Both the position numbers and the translations under genes were made by a program. A stretch of 7,569 bases of DNA from contig JAGNPA010000076.1 in assembly GCA_017989885.1 (NCBI GenBank), positions 1 through 7,569 on the forward strand, in the 5' to 3' direction. The stretch comes from Aquabacterium sp. Its GTDB lineage: Bacteria; Pseudomonadota; Gammaproteobacteria; Burkholderiales; Burkholderiaceae_C. The number at the start of each line of letters is the position of its first letter. The first letter of the stretch is position 1. Shown here in pieces: positions 1-6,350 of the stretch. Under the pieces are notes generated by a model, which saw nothing but the letters and a program-made list of their open reading frames with translations, made no database searches and had not been told where the DNA came from.

Positions 1-1
1 T

Positions 2-925
2 TGCCAGTTCCTTGTTGCCCTGCAGTTCGCCGGCGATGACCTCGGCCGCCACGTGCGCCTCGTGCACCGCCTTGTGCGCCAGCATGGGCTGGCCCACGAT
101 GTCGCCGATGGCGAAGATGTGCGGCACGTTGGTGCGCATCTGGATGTCGACGTTGATGAAGCCGCGGTCCGTCACGGCGACGCCAGCCTTGTCGGCGGCG
201 ATCTTCTTGCCGTTGGGGGTGCGGCCCACGGCCTGCAGCACCAGGTCGTACACCTGGGGCTCGGGCACCGTGACGCCGTCCTTGGCGGGCGCGAAGCTCA
301 CCTTGATGCCCTCGGGCGTGGCCTCGGCGGCCACGGTCTTGGTATTCAGCATCACGTTGTCGAAACGGTGCTGGTTCATCTTCTGCCATACCTTGACCAG
401 GTCGCGATCAGCGCCCTGCATCAGGCCGTCCAGCATCTCCACCACGTCCAGGCGCGCGCCCAGCGTGCTGTACACCGTGCCCATTTCCAGGCCGATGATG
501 CCGCCGCCCAGAATCAGCATGCGTTTGGGCACGCCCTGCAGCGCCAGCGCGCCGGTGGAATCCACCACGCGCGGATCGTCGGGCATGAACGGCAGGCGCA
601 CGGCCTGGCTGCCGGCGGCGATGATGGCGCGCTTGAACGCCACCACCTTCTTGGCGCCGGTCTTGTCCTGGCTGGTGCCGGTGGTTTCCTCCACCTCCAG
701 GTGGTTGGCGCCGACGAAGTGGCCGTAGCCGCGCAGCACGGTCACCTTGCGCATCTTGGCCATCTGCGCCAGCCCGCCGGTCAGCTTGCCGATGACCTTT
801 TCCTTGTGGCCGCGCAGGGTGTCGATGTTGACCTGCGGCGCGCCGAAGTCGATACCGGCGCTCTTCAGGTGGCTCACCTCGTCCATCACCGCGGCCACGT
901 GCAGCAGCGCCTTGGAGGGAATGCA
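2..925 (-). pseudogene. lpdA: Dihydrolipoamide dehydrogenase (E3) fragment, 5' end missing, 3' end off the window
   Basis: Minus-strand frame of 308 codons with no start codon. Translation begins CIPSKALLHVAAVMDEV, which aligns with E. coli Lpd from its second redox cysteine (C49) onward. A Rossmann NAD-binding motif LILGGGIIGLEMGTV lies at fragment residues 137-151, and the FAD-contacting stretch FAIGDIVGQPMLAH at 271-284. The fragment ends at GNKELA, before the dimerisation domain with the catalytic His-Glu pair. In the family this flavoenzyme reoxidises the lipoyl groups of pyruvate (or 2-oxoglutarate) dehydrogenase. The FAD-binding N-terminus and the first cysteine of the CxxxxC disulfide are absent: upstream of the TGC codon (923-925) the sequence becomes a glutathione S-transferase gene in another frame. 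As written it cannot be translated into a working enzyme. Similarity to the PDH-type E3 is strong, so identity is secure; whether the break is natural is not. Confidence 0.88.
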
Positions 926-1277
926 GCGTGTTGGGGTAGAAAAGTGGCGAGAAGGTCTTGTGGATTTCGGTACCGATCAGGGTCAGCCATTCCTGCAGCT
1001 TGTAGCGCTCATAGGTGCCGTTGGGCGGAGCCAGCTTCTTGTCGGGTACCAGGTCGGCGATGTATTGCACGATGGCCGGGCCTTCATGCAGGCTCTTGCC
1101 ATCGTCTAACGTCAGGAAGGGTACGTATCCCAGCGGGTTGATGGTGTAGTAGTCGGTGCCATCCAACAGCTTGTGCGTCTTGGTAGGCGCGAGTACGGCC
1201 TCGAACGACAGGCCGGCTTCATGCAGCGCGATGTGGGGAGAGAGGGAGCAGGCACCGGTGGAGTAATAGAGTTTCAT
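408..1277 (-). CDS. Beta-class glutathione S-transferase, truncated; reading frame continues out of phase through lpdA
   Basis: The start at 1277 gives MKLYYSTGACSLSPHI, the usual beta-class GST N-terminus. Only residues 1-117 (1277 to 927) are GST. They comprise the thioredoxin-like domain (about 1-76) with Cys10, NPLGYVPFL (47-55) and the glutathione-contacting LHEGPAIVQYIAD (63-75), then the first helices of the C-terminal domain with His106. Cys10 and His106 are the glutathione-site residues known for Proteus GST B1-1. After FYPNT the frame enters lpdA out of phase and reads Arg/Gly-rich nonsense to a stop at 408, giving 289 codons in all. Family members are about 200 residues, so about 85 are lost. 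The family conjugates glutathione to electrophiles or acts as a glutathione peroxidase/reductase. The gene follows the GMC oxidoreductase on the same strand after 101 bp, so it may once have been its operon partner. Its ribosome binding site is weak. Confidence 0.82.
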   Translation of the reverse strand: MKLYYSTGACSLSPHIALHEAGLSFEAVLAPTKTHKLLDGTDYYTINPLGYVPFLTLDDGKSLHEGPAIVQYIADLVPDKKLAPPNGTYERYKLQEWLTLIGTEIHKTFSPLFYPNTLHSLQGAAARGRGDGRGEPPEERRYRLRRAAGQHRHPARPQGKGHRQADRRAGADGQDAQGDRAARLRPLRRRQPPGGGGNHRHQPGQDRRQEGGGVQARHHRRRQPGRAPAVHARRSARGGFHRRAGAAGRAQTHADSGRRHHRPGNGHGVQHAGRAPGRGGDAGRPDAGR

Positions 1278-1378
1278 GGCGGTATGTCAATTGAAAGTAG
1301 AGAAAGCGCATGCTAACGCGGTCCGCGCAAGTCTGCTGGACTCGGGCGACTTGTCAGACTGGTGTGGACTGGCCGGCT

Positions 1379-2983
1379 TTAGGCGCCAGCGCGAATCAGC
1401 TGCGCAGCCTTCTCTCCGATCACCATGCTCGGCGCATTGGTGTTGCCGCTGATGAGCAAGGGCATGATGGACGCATCAACCACCCGCAGGTTCTGTATAC
1501 CGCGAACCCGTAGTTGCGCATCAACCACCGCCATGGGGTCGTTGTCTGGGCCCATCTTGCAGGTGCCTACCGGGTGGTACTCGGTATCACAAGTCGCGCG
1601 AAGGAATTGTTCCATTGCCCGGTCGTCGTTGACATCAAAGGGATGCAATCGCTTGCCCCGGTAAGACTCCATGGCTTTCGCTTCCAGCACTTCGAAACCC
1701 ATGCGGGCGCCTTTGATGGCCACGGCCATGTCGTCCGGGTGTGTGAAAAAACCAGGGTCGATGTGAGGGGCTTGATAGGGATTGGCACTTTGCAGCGTGA
1801 CGCTGCCGCGGCTCTTGGGGCGCATCAGCGTGGTGTGCAGCGTATAGCCATGGCCCAGGTGCAGCTTGCGGGTGTGGTCGTCTACGATGCTGGGCAGGAA
1901 GGCAAACTGGATGTCCGGGTGATCGGTATTGCCGCAGGTGGAGACAAAGCCGTTGCTTTCCGAGACGCAGGTGGTGATCCATCCCTTGCGCTCGCGGCGC
2001 CACTGGAAAATGGCCTTGACGATTTCCCAGCCGCCGCGCAGCGACACACCTACCGTGTCTTTCCATCGTGGGGTGCGATAGATGAGGTTGGAGGTGATGT
2101 GGTCTTGCAGGTTCTGGCCCACGCCAGGGAGTTCGTGCACTACGGAAATGCCATGTTTCTGCAGCTCGTCGCGTGGGCCGATGCCTGACAGCATAAGCAC
2201 GTGGGGCGAGCCATAAGCGCCGGCGCTTAGAACCACTTCCTTGCGCGCCCGCAATTGTTGAATTTGGCCATTGCGTCGGAACTCCACACCAACTGCTTTG
2301 GTGCCCTCCAGTACGACCTTGCGTGTGTGGCAACCAGTCCAGACGGTGAGGTTCTTGCGATCAGCGTTGGCGTGCAGGTAGGCGCGCGCGGCGTTCCAAC
2401 GTTCGCCGTTGTACTGGGTGGCCTGAGTGGCGGAAATGCCGTACTGACTTGTACCGTTGTAGTCTGGATTGAGGGGAATACCCTTCTCGGCGCAAGCGCT
2501 GCGAAAGGCCTCGTTGGCAGGTGAGGGGCTGCGCAGATAACTCACATGCAGTGGGCCACTGTTGCCGTGGTATTCGTTGCCGGAAAAGCAGTGGCTGTTC
2601 TCGGCCCGCTTGAACAGAGGCAGCAGGTCGGCGTAGCTCCAGCCGGGGTTGCCCAGTGCGGCCCAGCCGTCATAGTCGTTGCGGTTGCCACGCGTGTAGA
2701 CCATCGCGTTGATGGAGCTGGAGCCACCCAGCACCTTGCCTCGTGGCTGGAAACCCTTGCGCCCATTGAGCCCCTTTTGCAGGGTGGTGAAGTAGTGCCA
2801 GCTGTTCATCAGACCCCACGGCACCATGGCGATGATGCCTAGCGGTGCGCGCACGAACACCGAGTGGTCCTCGCCACCCGCTTCCAGTACGCATACGGTC
2901 GTGTTGGGGTCTTCGCTCAGGCGTCCTGCCAAGGCACAACCGGCCGAGCCGCCGCCAACGATCACATAGTCAAACTCATGCAT
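1379..2983 (-). CDS. GMC-family FAD-dependent alcohol/choline dehydrogenase-like oxidoreductase
   Basis: 534 residues from ATG 2983. This start is chosen because MHEFDYVIVGGGSAG begins directly with the FAD-binding beta strand; the in-frame extension to 3040 overlaps the neighbouring ALDH stop and looks non-homologous. Visible motifs: dinucleotide-binding GGGSAG (10-15), LEAGG (33-37), GMC signature 1 region GKVLGGSSSINAMVY (82-96), signature 2 region GAYGSPHVLMLSGIGP (255-270), and GVGQNLQDH (287-295). The C-terminal catalytic pair appears as His470 in YHPVGTCKMG and Asn514 in SGNTNAPSMVIGEKAA, 44 residues apart as in choline oxidase. The length is typical of AlkJ/BetA-type dehydrogenases. 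The family oxidises primary alcohols to aldehydes with FAD, passing electrons to a quinone or other acceptor. The gene starts 53 bp after the ALDH stop, so both are probably cotranscribed and act in sequence: alcohol to aldehyde to acid. The substrate is not deducible; choline is possible but no other bet gene is present. Confidence 0.9.
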   Translation of the reverse strand: MHEFDYVIVGGGSAGCALAGRLSEDPNTTVCVLEAGGEDHSVFVRAPLGIIAMVPWGLMNSWHYFTTLQKGLNGRKGFQPRGKVLGGSSSINAMVYTRGNRNDYDGWAALGNPGWSYADLLPLFKRAENSHCFSGNEYHGNSGPLHVSYLRSPSPANEAFRSACAEKGIPLNPDYNGTSQYGISATQATQYNGERWNAARAYLHANADRKNLTVWTGCHTRKVVLEGTKAVGVEFRRNGQIQQLRARKEVVLSAGAYGSPHVLMLSGIGPRDELQKHGISVVHELPGVGQNLQDHITSNLIYRTPRWKDTVGVSLRGGWEIVKAIFQWRRERKGWITTCVSESNGFVSTCGNTDHPDIQFAFLPSIVDDHTRKLHLGHGYTLHTTLMRPKSRGSVTLQSANPYQAPHIDPGFFTHPDDMAVAIKGARMGFEVLEAKAMESYRGKRLHPFDVNDDRAMEQFLRATCDTEYHPVGTCKMGPDNDPMAVVDAQLRVRGIQNLRVVDASIMPLLISGNTNAPSMVIGEKAAQLIRAGA

Positions 2984-3036
2984 GGGGTTTCTCAAGGTGG
3001 GGTCAACAGGACGGGTGCAGGCGCACCCGCCGCAGA

Positions 3037-4479
3037 TCACTTAGTCAGGAAGTCCAGGTACTTGGTGGCGAACTTGCCGTAGGGCGGCCACAGGAACTTG
3101 ATCGCGCTGAACGGGGCCTGGTACATCACCGGGCGCATCTTGGAGAAAGTGATGAAGCCTTCGAAGCCATGGTAGTGGCCCATGCCGCTGTCACCCACAC
3201 CACCAAACGGCATGTCATGCTGACCGGTGTGCAACACGATGTCGTTGACGGTGACACCACCAGACATCACGCGTTGCAGCAAGGTGTGGATCAACCCCTT
3301 GTCATTGCTGAATGGGTAGAAGGCCAGCGGGCGCGGGCCTGCGTTGATCGTATTCACCACTTCGTCGATCGTTGAGTAAGGAATCACCGGCAGCACCGGG
3401 CCAAAGATTTCACGGGTGCGCAGCTCGCAATCGGCGGGTGCGTTGAGCACAATGTGCGGCGCGATCTTGCGGGTGGTCGCGTCCCATGCCTTGCCGGGGA
3501 TCAGTTGCACCAGTGTTGCGCCGCGCTCCTTCGCTTCTTCCATTGCGCGGGTAATGCGGTTGAAGGCGCGGTCGTCGATCACGGACGTGAAGTCGGGGCT
3601 GTCCAGGGTTGGGTAGCGGGTGGACACCAGCTTCTTCGAAGCCTCAACAAATGCATCCACTTTGGCAGAGGGCACAAATACGTGGTCAGCTGTCGTGCAG
3701 ATTTGTCCGGCGTTGAAGTATTTGAAGAAGGTGATGCGCTCGGTGGCCTTTTGCAGAGGGTAATCGTCGCAAATCAGCGCGGGCGCCTTGCCGCCCAGTT
3801 CCAGCGTAACCGGGCACAGGTTTTGTGACGCTGCGGCCATGACGGCGCGCCCTGTCAGGCCCGAGCCGGTGAACAGAAGGTGATCGAACTTGAGTTTGGA
3901 AAACTCGATACCGACTCCACCGGTTTCATCAAAAAAGGCCAGCTTGTCCTTGGGGAAATACGCAGGAATTTTTTCCATCAGCAACTTGGCCAGATGGCGC
4001 GAGTTTTCCGACATTTTCACCATGCAACGGTTGCCGGCGGCAAATGCCGATGTCAGGCCGCCAAAGCACAGAAAGATGGGGAAATTCCACGGCACGATGT
4101 GACCCACCACGCCCAGCGGCTGCGGAATCACGCGGTTGCTGGCGCCAAAGAAGTTCTTGAGGTCGATGCTGCGGCGTTGCGGCTTCATCCATTTCTTCAG
4201 CTGGCCAATGGTGTGGTCGACTCCCTCGATCACGCCATAGACCTCTGCGAACAGGGTTTCATGGCGTGAGCGGTTACCGTAGTCGGCGCTGATGGCATCC
4301 AGGATGGCTTCGCGGTTTTCGCGGATAAAGCGCTGCAGCTTGCGCAGGTCATCTTTGCGCTCTGCAACGCTGGGGTAGGGATGCGCCAGGTAGGCGGCGC
4401 GTTGCAGTTTCAGTGTGGCTTCCAGATCGTTGCGCACGGCGTCGATGGGGGTTGCGGAGTGCAGGGGGATTGCGGACAT
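3037..4479 (-). CDS. calB: Coniferyl aldehyde dehydrogenase-like NAD(P)-dependent aldehyde dehydrogenase
   Basis: 480 residues. ATG 4479 is preceded by a GAGGTG ribosome binding site (complement of 4485-4490) at 5-nt spacing. ALDH landmarks in order: PWNFP (130-134) with the oxyanion Asn132; the cofactor loop FTGSGLTGR (203-211); LELGGKAPALI (226-236) with general base Glu227; FNAGQICTTADHV (255-267) with nucleophile Cys261; and EIFGPVLPV (357-365). The length near 480, the N-terminal RNDLEATLKLQRAAYLAHPYPS and the C-terminal hydrophobic segment WPPYGKFATKYLDFL match the coniferyl aldehyde dehydrogenase (CalB) and class 3-like group rather than the 500-residue betaine aldehyde group. Members oxidise aromatic or long-chain aldehydes to acids; the C-terminal tail of class 3 relatives can associate with membranes. 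The symbol is by family resemblance only. It sits between the class II aldolase gene and the GMC oxidoreductase on the same strand, with a 121-bp upstream gap that may hold its own control region. Confidence 0.88.
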   Translation of the reverse strand: MSAIPLHSATPIDAVRNDLEATLKLQRAAYLAHPYPSVAERKDDLRKLQRFIRENREAILDAISADYGNRSRHETLFAEVYGVIEGVDHTIGQLKKWMKPQRRSIDLKNFFGASNRVIPQPLGVVGHIVPWNFPIFLCFGGLTSAFAAGNRCMVKMSENSRHLAKLLMEKIPAYFPKDKLAFFDETGGVGIEFSKLKFDHLLFTGSGLTGRAVMAAASQNLCPVTLELGGKAPALICDDYPLQKATERITFFKYFNAGQICTTADHVFVPSAKVDAFVEASKKLVSTRYPTLDSPDFTSVIDDRAFNRITRAMEEAKERGATLVQLIPGKAWDATTRKIAPHIVLNAPADCELRTREIFGPVLPVIPYSTIDEVVNTINAGPRPLAFYPFSNDKGLIHTLLQRVMSGGVTVNDIVLHTGQHDMPFGGVGDSGMGHYHGFEGFITFSKMRPVMYQAPFSAIKFLWPPYGKFATKYLDFLTK

Positions 4480-4505
4480 AGAGGCACCTCAAGTAATGGC
4501 TTTGC

Positions 4506-4529
4506 AGGACAGGTCTTTGACGCTGTCCT
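4506..4529. promoter_or_regulatory. Inverted repeat upstream of the ALDH gene, candidate operator
   Basis: Perfect 7-bp arms AGGACAG and CTGTCCT are separated by 10 bp, in the 121-bp gap between the aldolase stop and the ALDH start, 27 bp upstream of the ALDH ATG. The centre-to-centre arm spacing of 17 bp is larger than one helical turn. No T-run follows on the minus strand, so a terminator is unlikely. A weak -10-like TACTAT on the minus strand (4551-4546) lies just upstream, without a convincing -35. An operator or an mRNA leader hairpin are both possible. Confidence 0.3.
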
Positions 4530-4600
4530 CCATGAATCAGGACGAATAGTACGCTCGTGCGGAAATTTTGGTATCCGTATTGCCCCGAGGTAACGTGAAA

Positions 4601-5356
4601 TCAGTTTTGGTAACTGGTATCCAGCCGGTCCAGCTTTCGGATCAGCGCGGGCCAGGCGAAAGCGCCGCCCAGGCCTCCGGTTTGTACCCGCATGGCTTCG
4701 GCCACGCCCTTGACGATCAGCGGGTTGACCTGGTTGAGCTCGCCGCCTGCCTGCGCCCCAATCTGGATCTGGCATGTGGACTCGAACACGTACATGGAAA
4801 GGAACGCGTCGGCGATGGTTTTGCCCACGGTCAGGAGGCCGTGGTTGCGCAGCATCAGGAAATTGGCTTGCCCCAAGTCGGCCTGCAGGCGCGGCTTTTC
4901 CTCGTCGCGGAAGGCGACGCCTTCGTATTCGTGGTACGCCAAAGACGCCAGGACAAAGGTGGATTGCTGGCTGATCGGCAGTACGCCGCACTTCTGTGCG
5001 CTGACGGCGACACCGGCGCGGGTGTGCGTGTGTAGCACGCAGCCTGCGTCTTCACGCACCTCGTGCACCGCGCTGTGAATCACGAAGCCGGCTGGGTTCA
5101 CCGGAAAGGGGGTGTCATGCAGTTTGCTGCATTGCTGGTCCACCTTGACCAGGCTGGATGCCGTGATTTCGTCAAACATCAGCCCGTAGGGGTTGATCAG
5201 GAAATGGTGCTCGGGGCCCGGGATGCGGGCGCTGATGTGCGTGAAGACCAGATCGCTCCAGCCGTACATCGCAACCAGGCGGTAGGCAGCAGCCAGGTCG
5301 ATGCGCAGTTGCCACTCTTCGGGGCTGACCTTGTCTTTGAGGGAGGGGATGTTCAT
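4601..5356 (-). CDS. Class II aldolase/adducin-family protein
   Basis: 251 residues, cytoplasmic. Its ATG overlaps the upstream HD gene stop as ATGA, so the two are translationally coupled. Family landmarks: WSDLVFTHISARIPG (33-47), INPYGLMFDEITASSLVKVD (54-73), VLHTHTRAGVAVS (107-119) with zinc-ligand His109 and His111, and MLRNHGLLTVGKT (168-180) with zinc-ligand His172. The C-terminal FAWPALIRKLDRLDTSYQN is typical of the 250-residue bacterial adducin-like group. In L-fuculose-1-phosphate aldolase the catalytic Glu73 lies 19 residues before the first zinc His; here that position is Gly90, within NPAGFVIH. Simple retro-aldol chemistry like that of FucA is therefore doubtful; decarboxylation, epimerisation or another metal-enolate reaction is possible. 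Position between an HD protein and an alcohol/aldehyde oxidation pair points to a catabolic role. The substrate is unknown. Confidence 0.9.
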   Translation of the reverse strand: MNIPSLKDKVSPEEWQLRIDLAAAYRLVAMYGWSDLVFTHISARIPGPEHHFLINPYGLMFDEITASSLVKVDQQCSKLHDTPFPVNPAGFVIHSAVHEVREDAGCVLHTHTRAGVAVSAQKCGVLPISQQSTFVLASLAYHEYEGVAFRDEEKPRLQADLGQANFLMLRNHGLLTVGKTIADAFLSMYVFESTCQIQIGAQAGGELNQVNPLIVKGVAEAMRVQTGGLGGAFAWPALIRKLDRLDTSYQN

Positions 5357-5940
5357 GCCGTGGTTTCCAGTGCGTCGGTTTTGTAGATGGTGTTGCGGGG
5401 CTGGGCGAGCACGCGACGGACCAGCGGTTCGAACTCGCTGATGGGCAGTGTGTCGTACTTGCCGTCAAACGCCGGATCGTCATAGAGTGCTATGAACTCT
5501 TCGGTACGCGCGTAGTGTTCGTGGCCTTTGAACATGTCGCGCATATTGCGGTTCATGCCGATGTGGTGGAAGAAGTTGTAGCCCTGAAAGATGCCGTGGT
5601 TCTGAATCATCCAGTGATTGGCGTCAGAGACAAAGGGCTTGAGGATCGCTGCAGCAATGTCGGGATGATTGAAGCAGCCCAATGTGTCACCGATGTCATG
5701 CAATAAAGCGCAGACTACGTATTCCTCATCGCGCCCGTCTCGCAGTGCGCGGGTCGCGGTTTGCAGGCAATGCGTGTAGCGGTCAATCGGAAAGCCGCCA
5801 TAGTCACCGTCCAGCAGTTTCAAATGCGCCAGCACGCGGTCAGGCAGGGTCTTGGTGAATTGCATGAATTCACCGCCGATGATTTGCCAGTCTTGCTGGG
5901 TGCTGTCCTGCATGCGGGTGAAGTTGGCGCGGGCGTTCAT
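5353..5940 (-). CDS. HD-domain metalloprotein, possibly a PhnZ-like di-iron oxygenase rather than a phosphohydrolase
   Basis: 195 residues. ATG 5940 has a strong GAGGAG site (complement of 5947-5952) at 6-nt spacing, which favours it over the internal ATG at 5913. The two-metal HD ligand set is visible: His57 (RYTHCLQTA), His81-Asp82 (LLHDIGD), His92 (NHPDIAAAIL), His115 (MIQNHGIFQGY) and Asp154/155 (LYDDPAFD). The spacing from His57 to His81 is 24 residues, the same as PhnZ His34 to His58, and the YDD motif sits where PhnZ-type proteins have WDDxAK. That set is known to bind mixed-valent di-iron in PhnZ and myo-inositol oxygenase, but hydrolytic HD enzymes can share it. The residue four after His115 is Gln119, where I recall a phosphonate-contacting Lys in PhnZ, so a phosphonate substrate is not supported. 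First gene of the minus-strand cluster, translationally coupled to the aldolase-family gene. Usually annotated simply as HD-domain or phosphohydrolase. Confidence 0.85.
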   Translation of the reverse strand: MNARANFTRMQDSTQQDWQIIGGEFMQFTKTLPDRVLAHLKLLDGDYGGFPIDRYTHCLQTATRALRDGRDEEYVVCALLHDIGDTLGCFNHPDIAAAILKPFVSDANHWMIQNHGIFQGYNFFHHIGMNRNMRDMFKGHEHYARTEEFIALYDDPAFDGKYDTLPISEFEPLVRRVLAQPRNTIYKTDALETTA

Positions 5941-6089
5941 GGGGCTCTCCTCGATGGAAATTTTCCCAAGCGTAGCGCTGCGGGTTGCCTTGGCGTGTCA
6001 TGCAATGGACAGGCTAGGGTAAACACTTGCGGTTTGTGGATGTGAGTGCTGGCTTGCACCGGAGTCATCGCTTGACAACGTTTGCTATG

Positions 6090-6187
6090 GATCAGGCGTG
6101 TCGGGTACTCTTTTTCGTACGTGTCCCCCGCGCCCTTTGGGCGCTCCTCCTTGACCTCCCGAAAAAGAACACCCAACCCACCTGATC
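6090..6187. repeat. Palindromic repeat element, copy 1 (REP/MITE-like)
   Basis: A 98-bp imperfect palindrome. The outer ends are GATCAGG (6090-6096) and CCTGATC (6181-6187). Inside them lie CTTTTTCG (6110-6117) and CGAAAAAG (6160-6167), and the centre is a perfect hairpin GCGCCC-TTT-GGGCGC (6130-6144). About 23 of the outer 31 positions match their partners. The core 6121-6157 recurs in inverse orientation at 6271-6303. Such hairpin-centred cores look like the dispersed REP-type repeats of Burkholderiales. It does not resemble an intrinsic terminator because no T-tract follows the central hairpin. Confidence 0.75.
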
Positions 6188-6250
6188 TAGGGAGGTGTTG
6201 GCGCGTCAATGTCTTTGAATTTCCCGTTTGCCGAATATCCAGCGACAGGT

Positions 6251-6324
6251 CTGGGGTGGGTGTTTTGCGTAGGTCAAGGAGGAGCCCGAAGGGCGGGGGA
6301 CACGGAGCAAAACATCTACACCGG
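6251..6324. repeat. Palindromic repeat element, copy 2, inverted relative to copy 1
   Basis: The core 6271-6303 is the reverse complement of copy 1 core 6121-6157, apart from a hairpin shorter by two base pairs and a loop change. The central hairpin is GCCC-GAA-GGGC (6284-6294). Arms GTTTTGC (6262-6268) and GCAAAAC (6307-6313) mirror each other, and weaker matching extends to CTGG/CCGG ends. The pair therefore forms an inverted duplex of REP-like units, as in REPINs or BIMEs. It lies 26 bp past the FMN reductase stop, where it could also protect that mRNA's 3' end; this role is inferred. Confidence 0.75.
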
Positions 6325-6350
6325 GACTGTTGCGTGCGAAAGAAGAGGTC

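Larger units (their letters stand above)
5941..6350. other. 410-bp intergenic region between the FMN reductase and HD genes
   Basis: No credible gene is seen; the short reading frames here are not homologous to anything I recognise and cross the repeats. The right two thirds hold two palindromic repeat elements in inverted orientation (6090-6187 and 6251-6324) with a 63-bp spacer. The left part (5941-6089) should contain the promoter of the HD-aldolase-ALDH-GMC cluster on the minus strand, but I find no clean -35/-10 pair. Only the HD gene ribosome binding site at 5947-5952 is clear. Confidence 0.6.

Noticed and set aside
53..1141. Long plus-strand open frame of 362 codons opposite lpdA and GST
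   Set aside because: It is antisense to clearly homologous proteins, is His/Ala/Gly-rich as expected for the complement of GC-rich codons, and crosses the GST/lpdA join unchanged. It is a shadow frame.
1278..1378. Short inverted repeats between GMC stop and GST start (for example AGTCTG/CAGACT)
   Set aside because: Arms are short, loops long, and no T-tract follows; not distinguishable from chance.
1514..2188. Plus-strand frame of 224 codons opposite the GMC gene, with several others at 2255-2842 and 3454-4269
   Set aside because: All lie antisense to well conserved GMC or ALDH coding sequence and show no domain or ribosome binding site.
1379..4479. GMC plus ALDH as a choline-to-betaine (betBA) operon
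   Set aside because: The ALDH is of the 480-residue coniferyl/class 3-like type rather than betaine aldehyde dehydrogenase, and no betI or choline transporter is present.
5353..5940. Assignment of the HD protein as PhnZ itself or as part of a phosphonate operon
   Set aside because: No phnY, phosphonate transporter or phosphonatase gene is nearby and the expected phosphonate-contacting Lys position holds Gln119; only superfamily-level similarity is supported.
6120..6160. Copy 1 hairpin as a rho-independent terminator
   Set aside because: The GC hairpin is not followed by a T-run on either strand; the T/A-rich stretches are paired outer arms instead. The inverted partner copy fits a repeat better.
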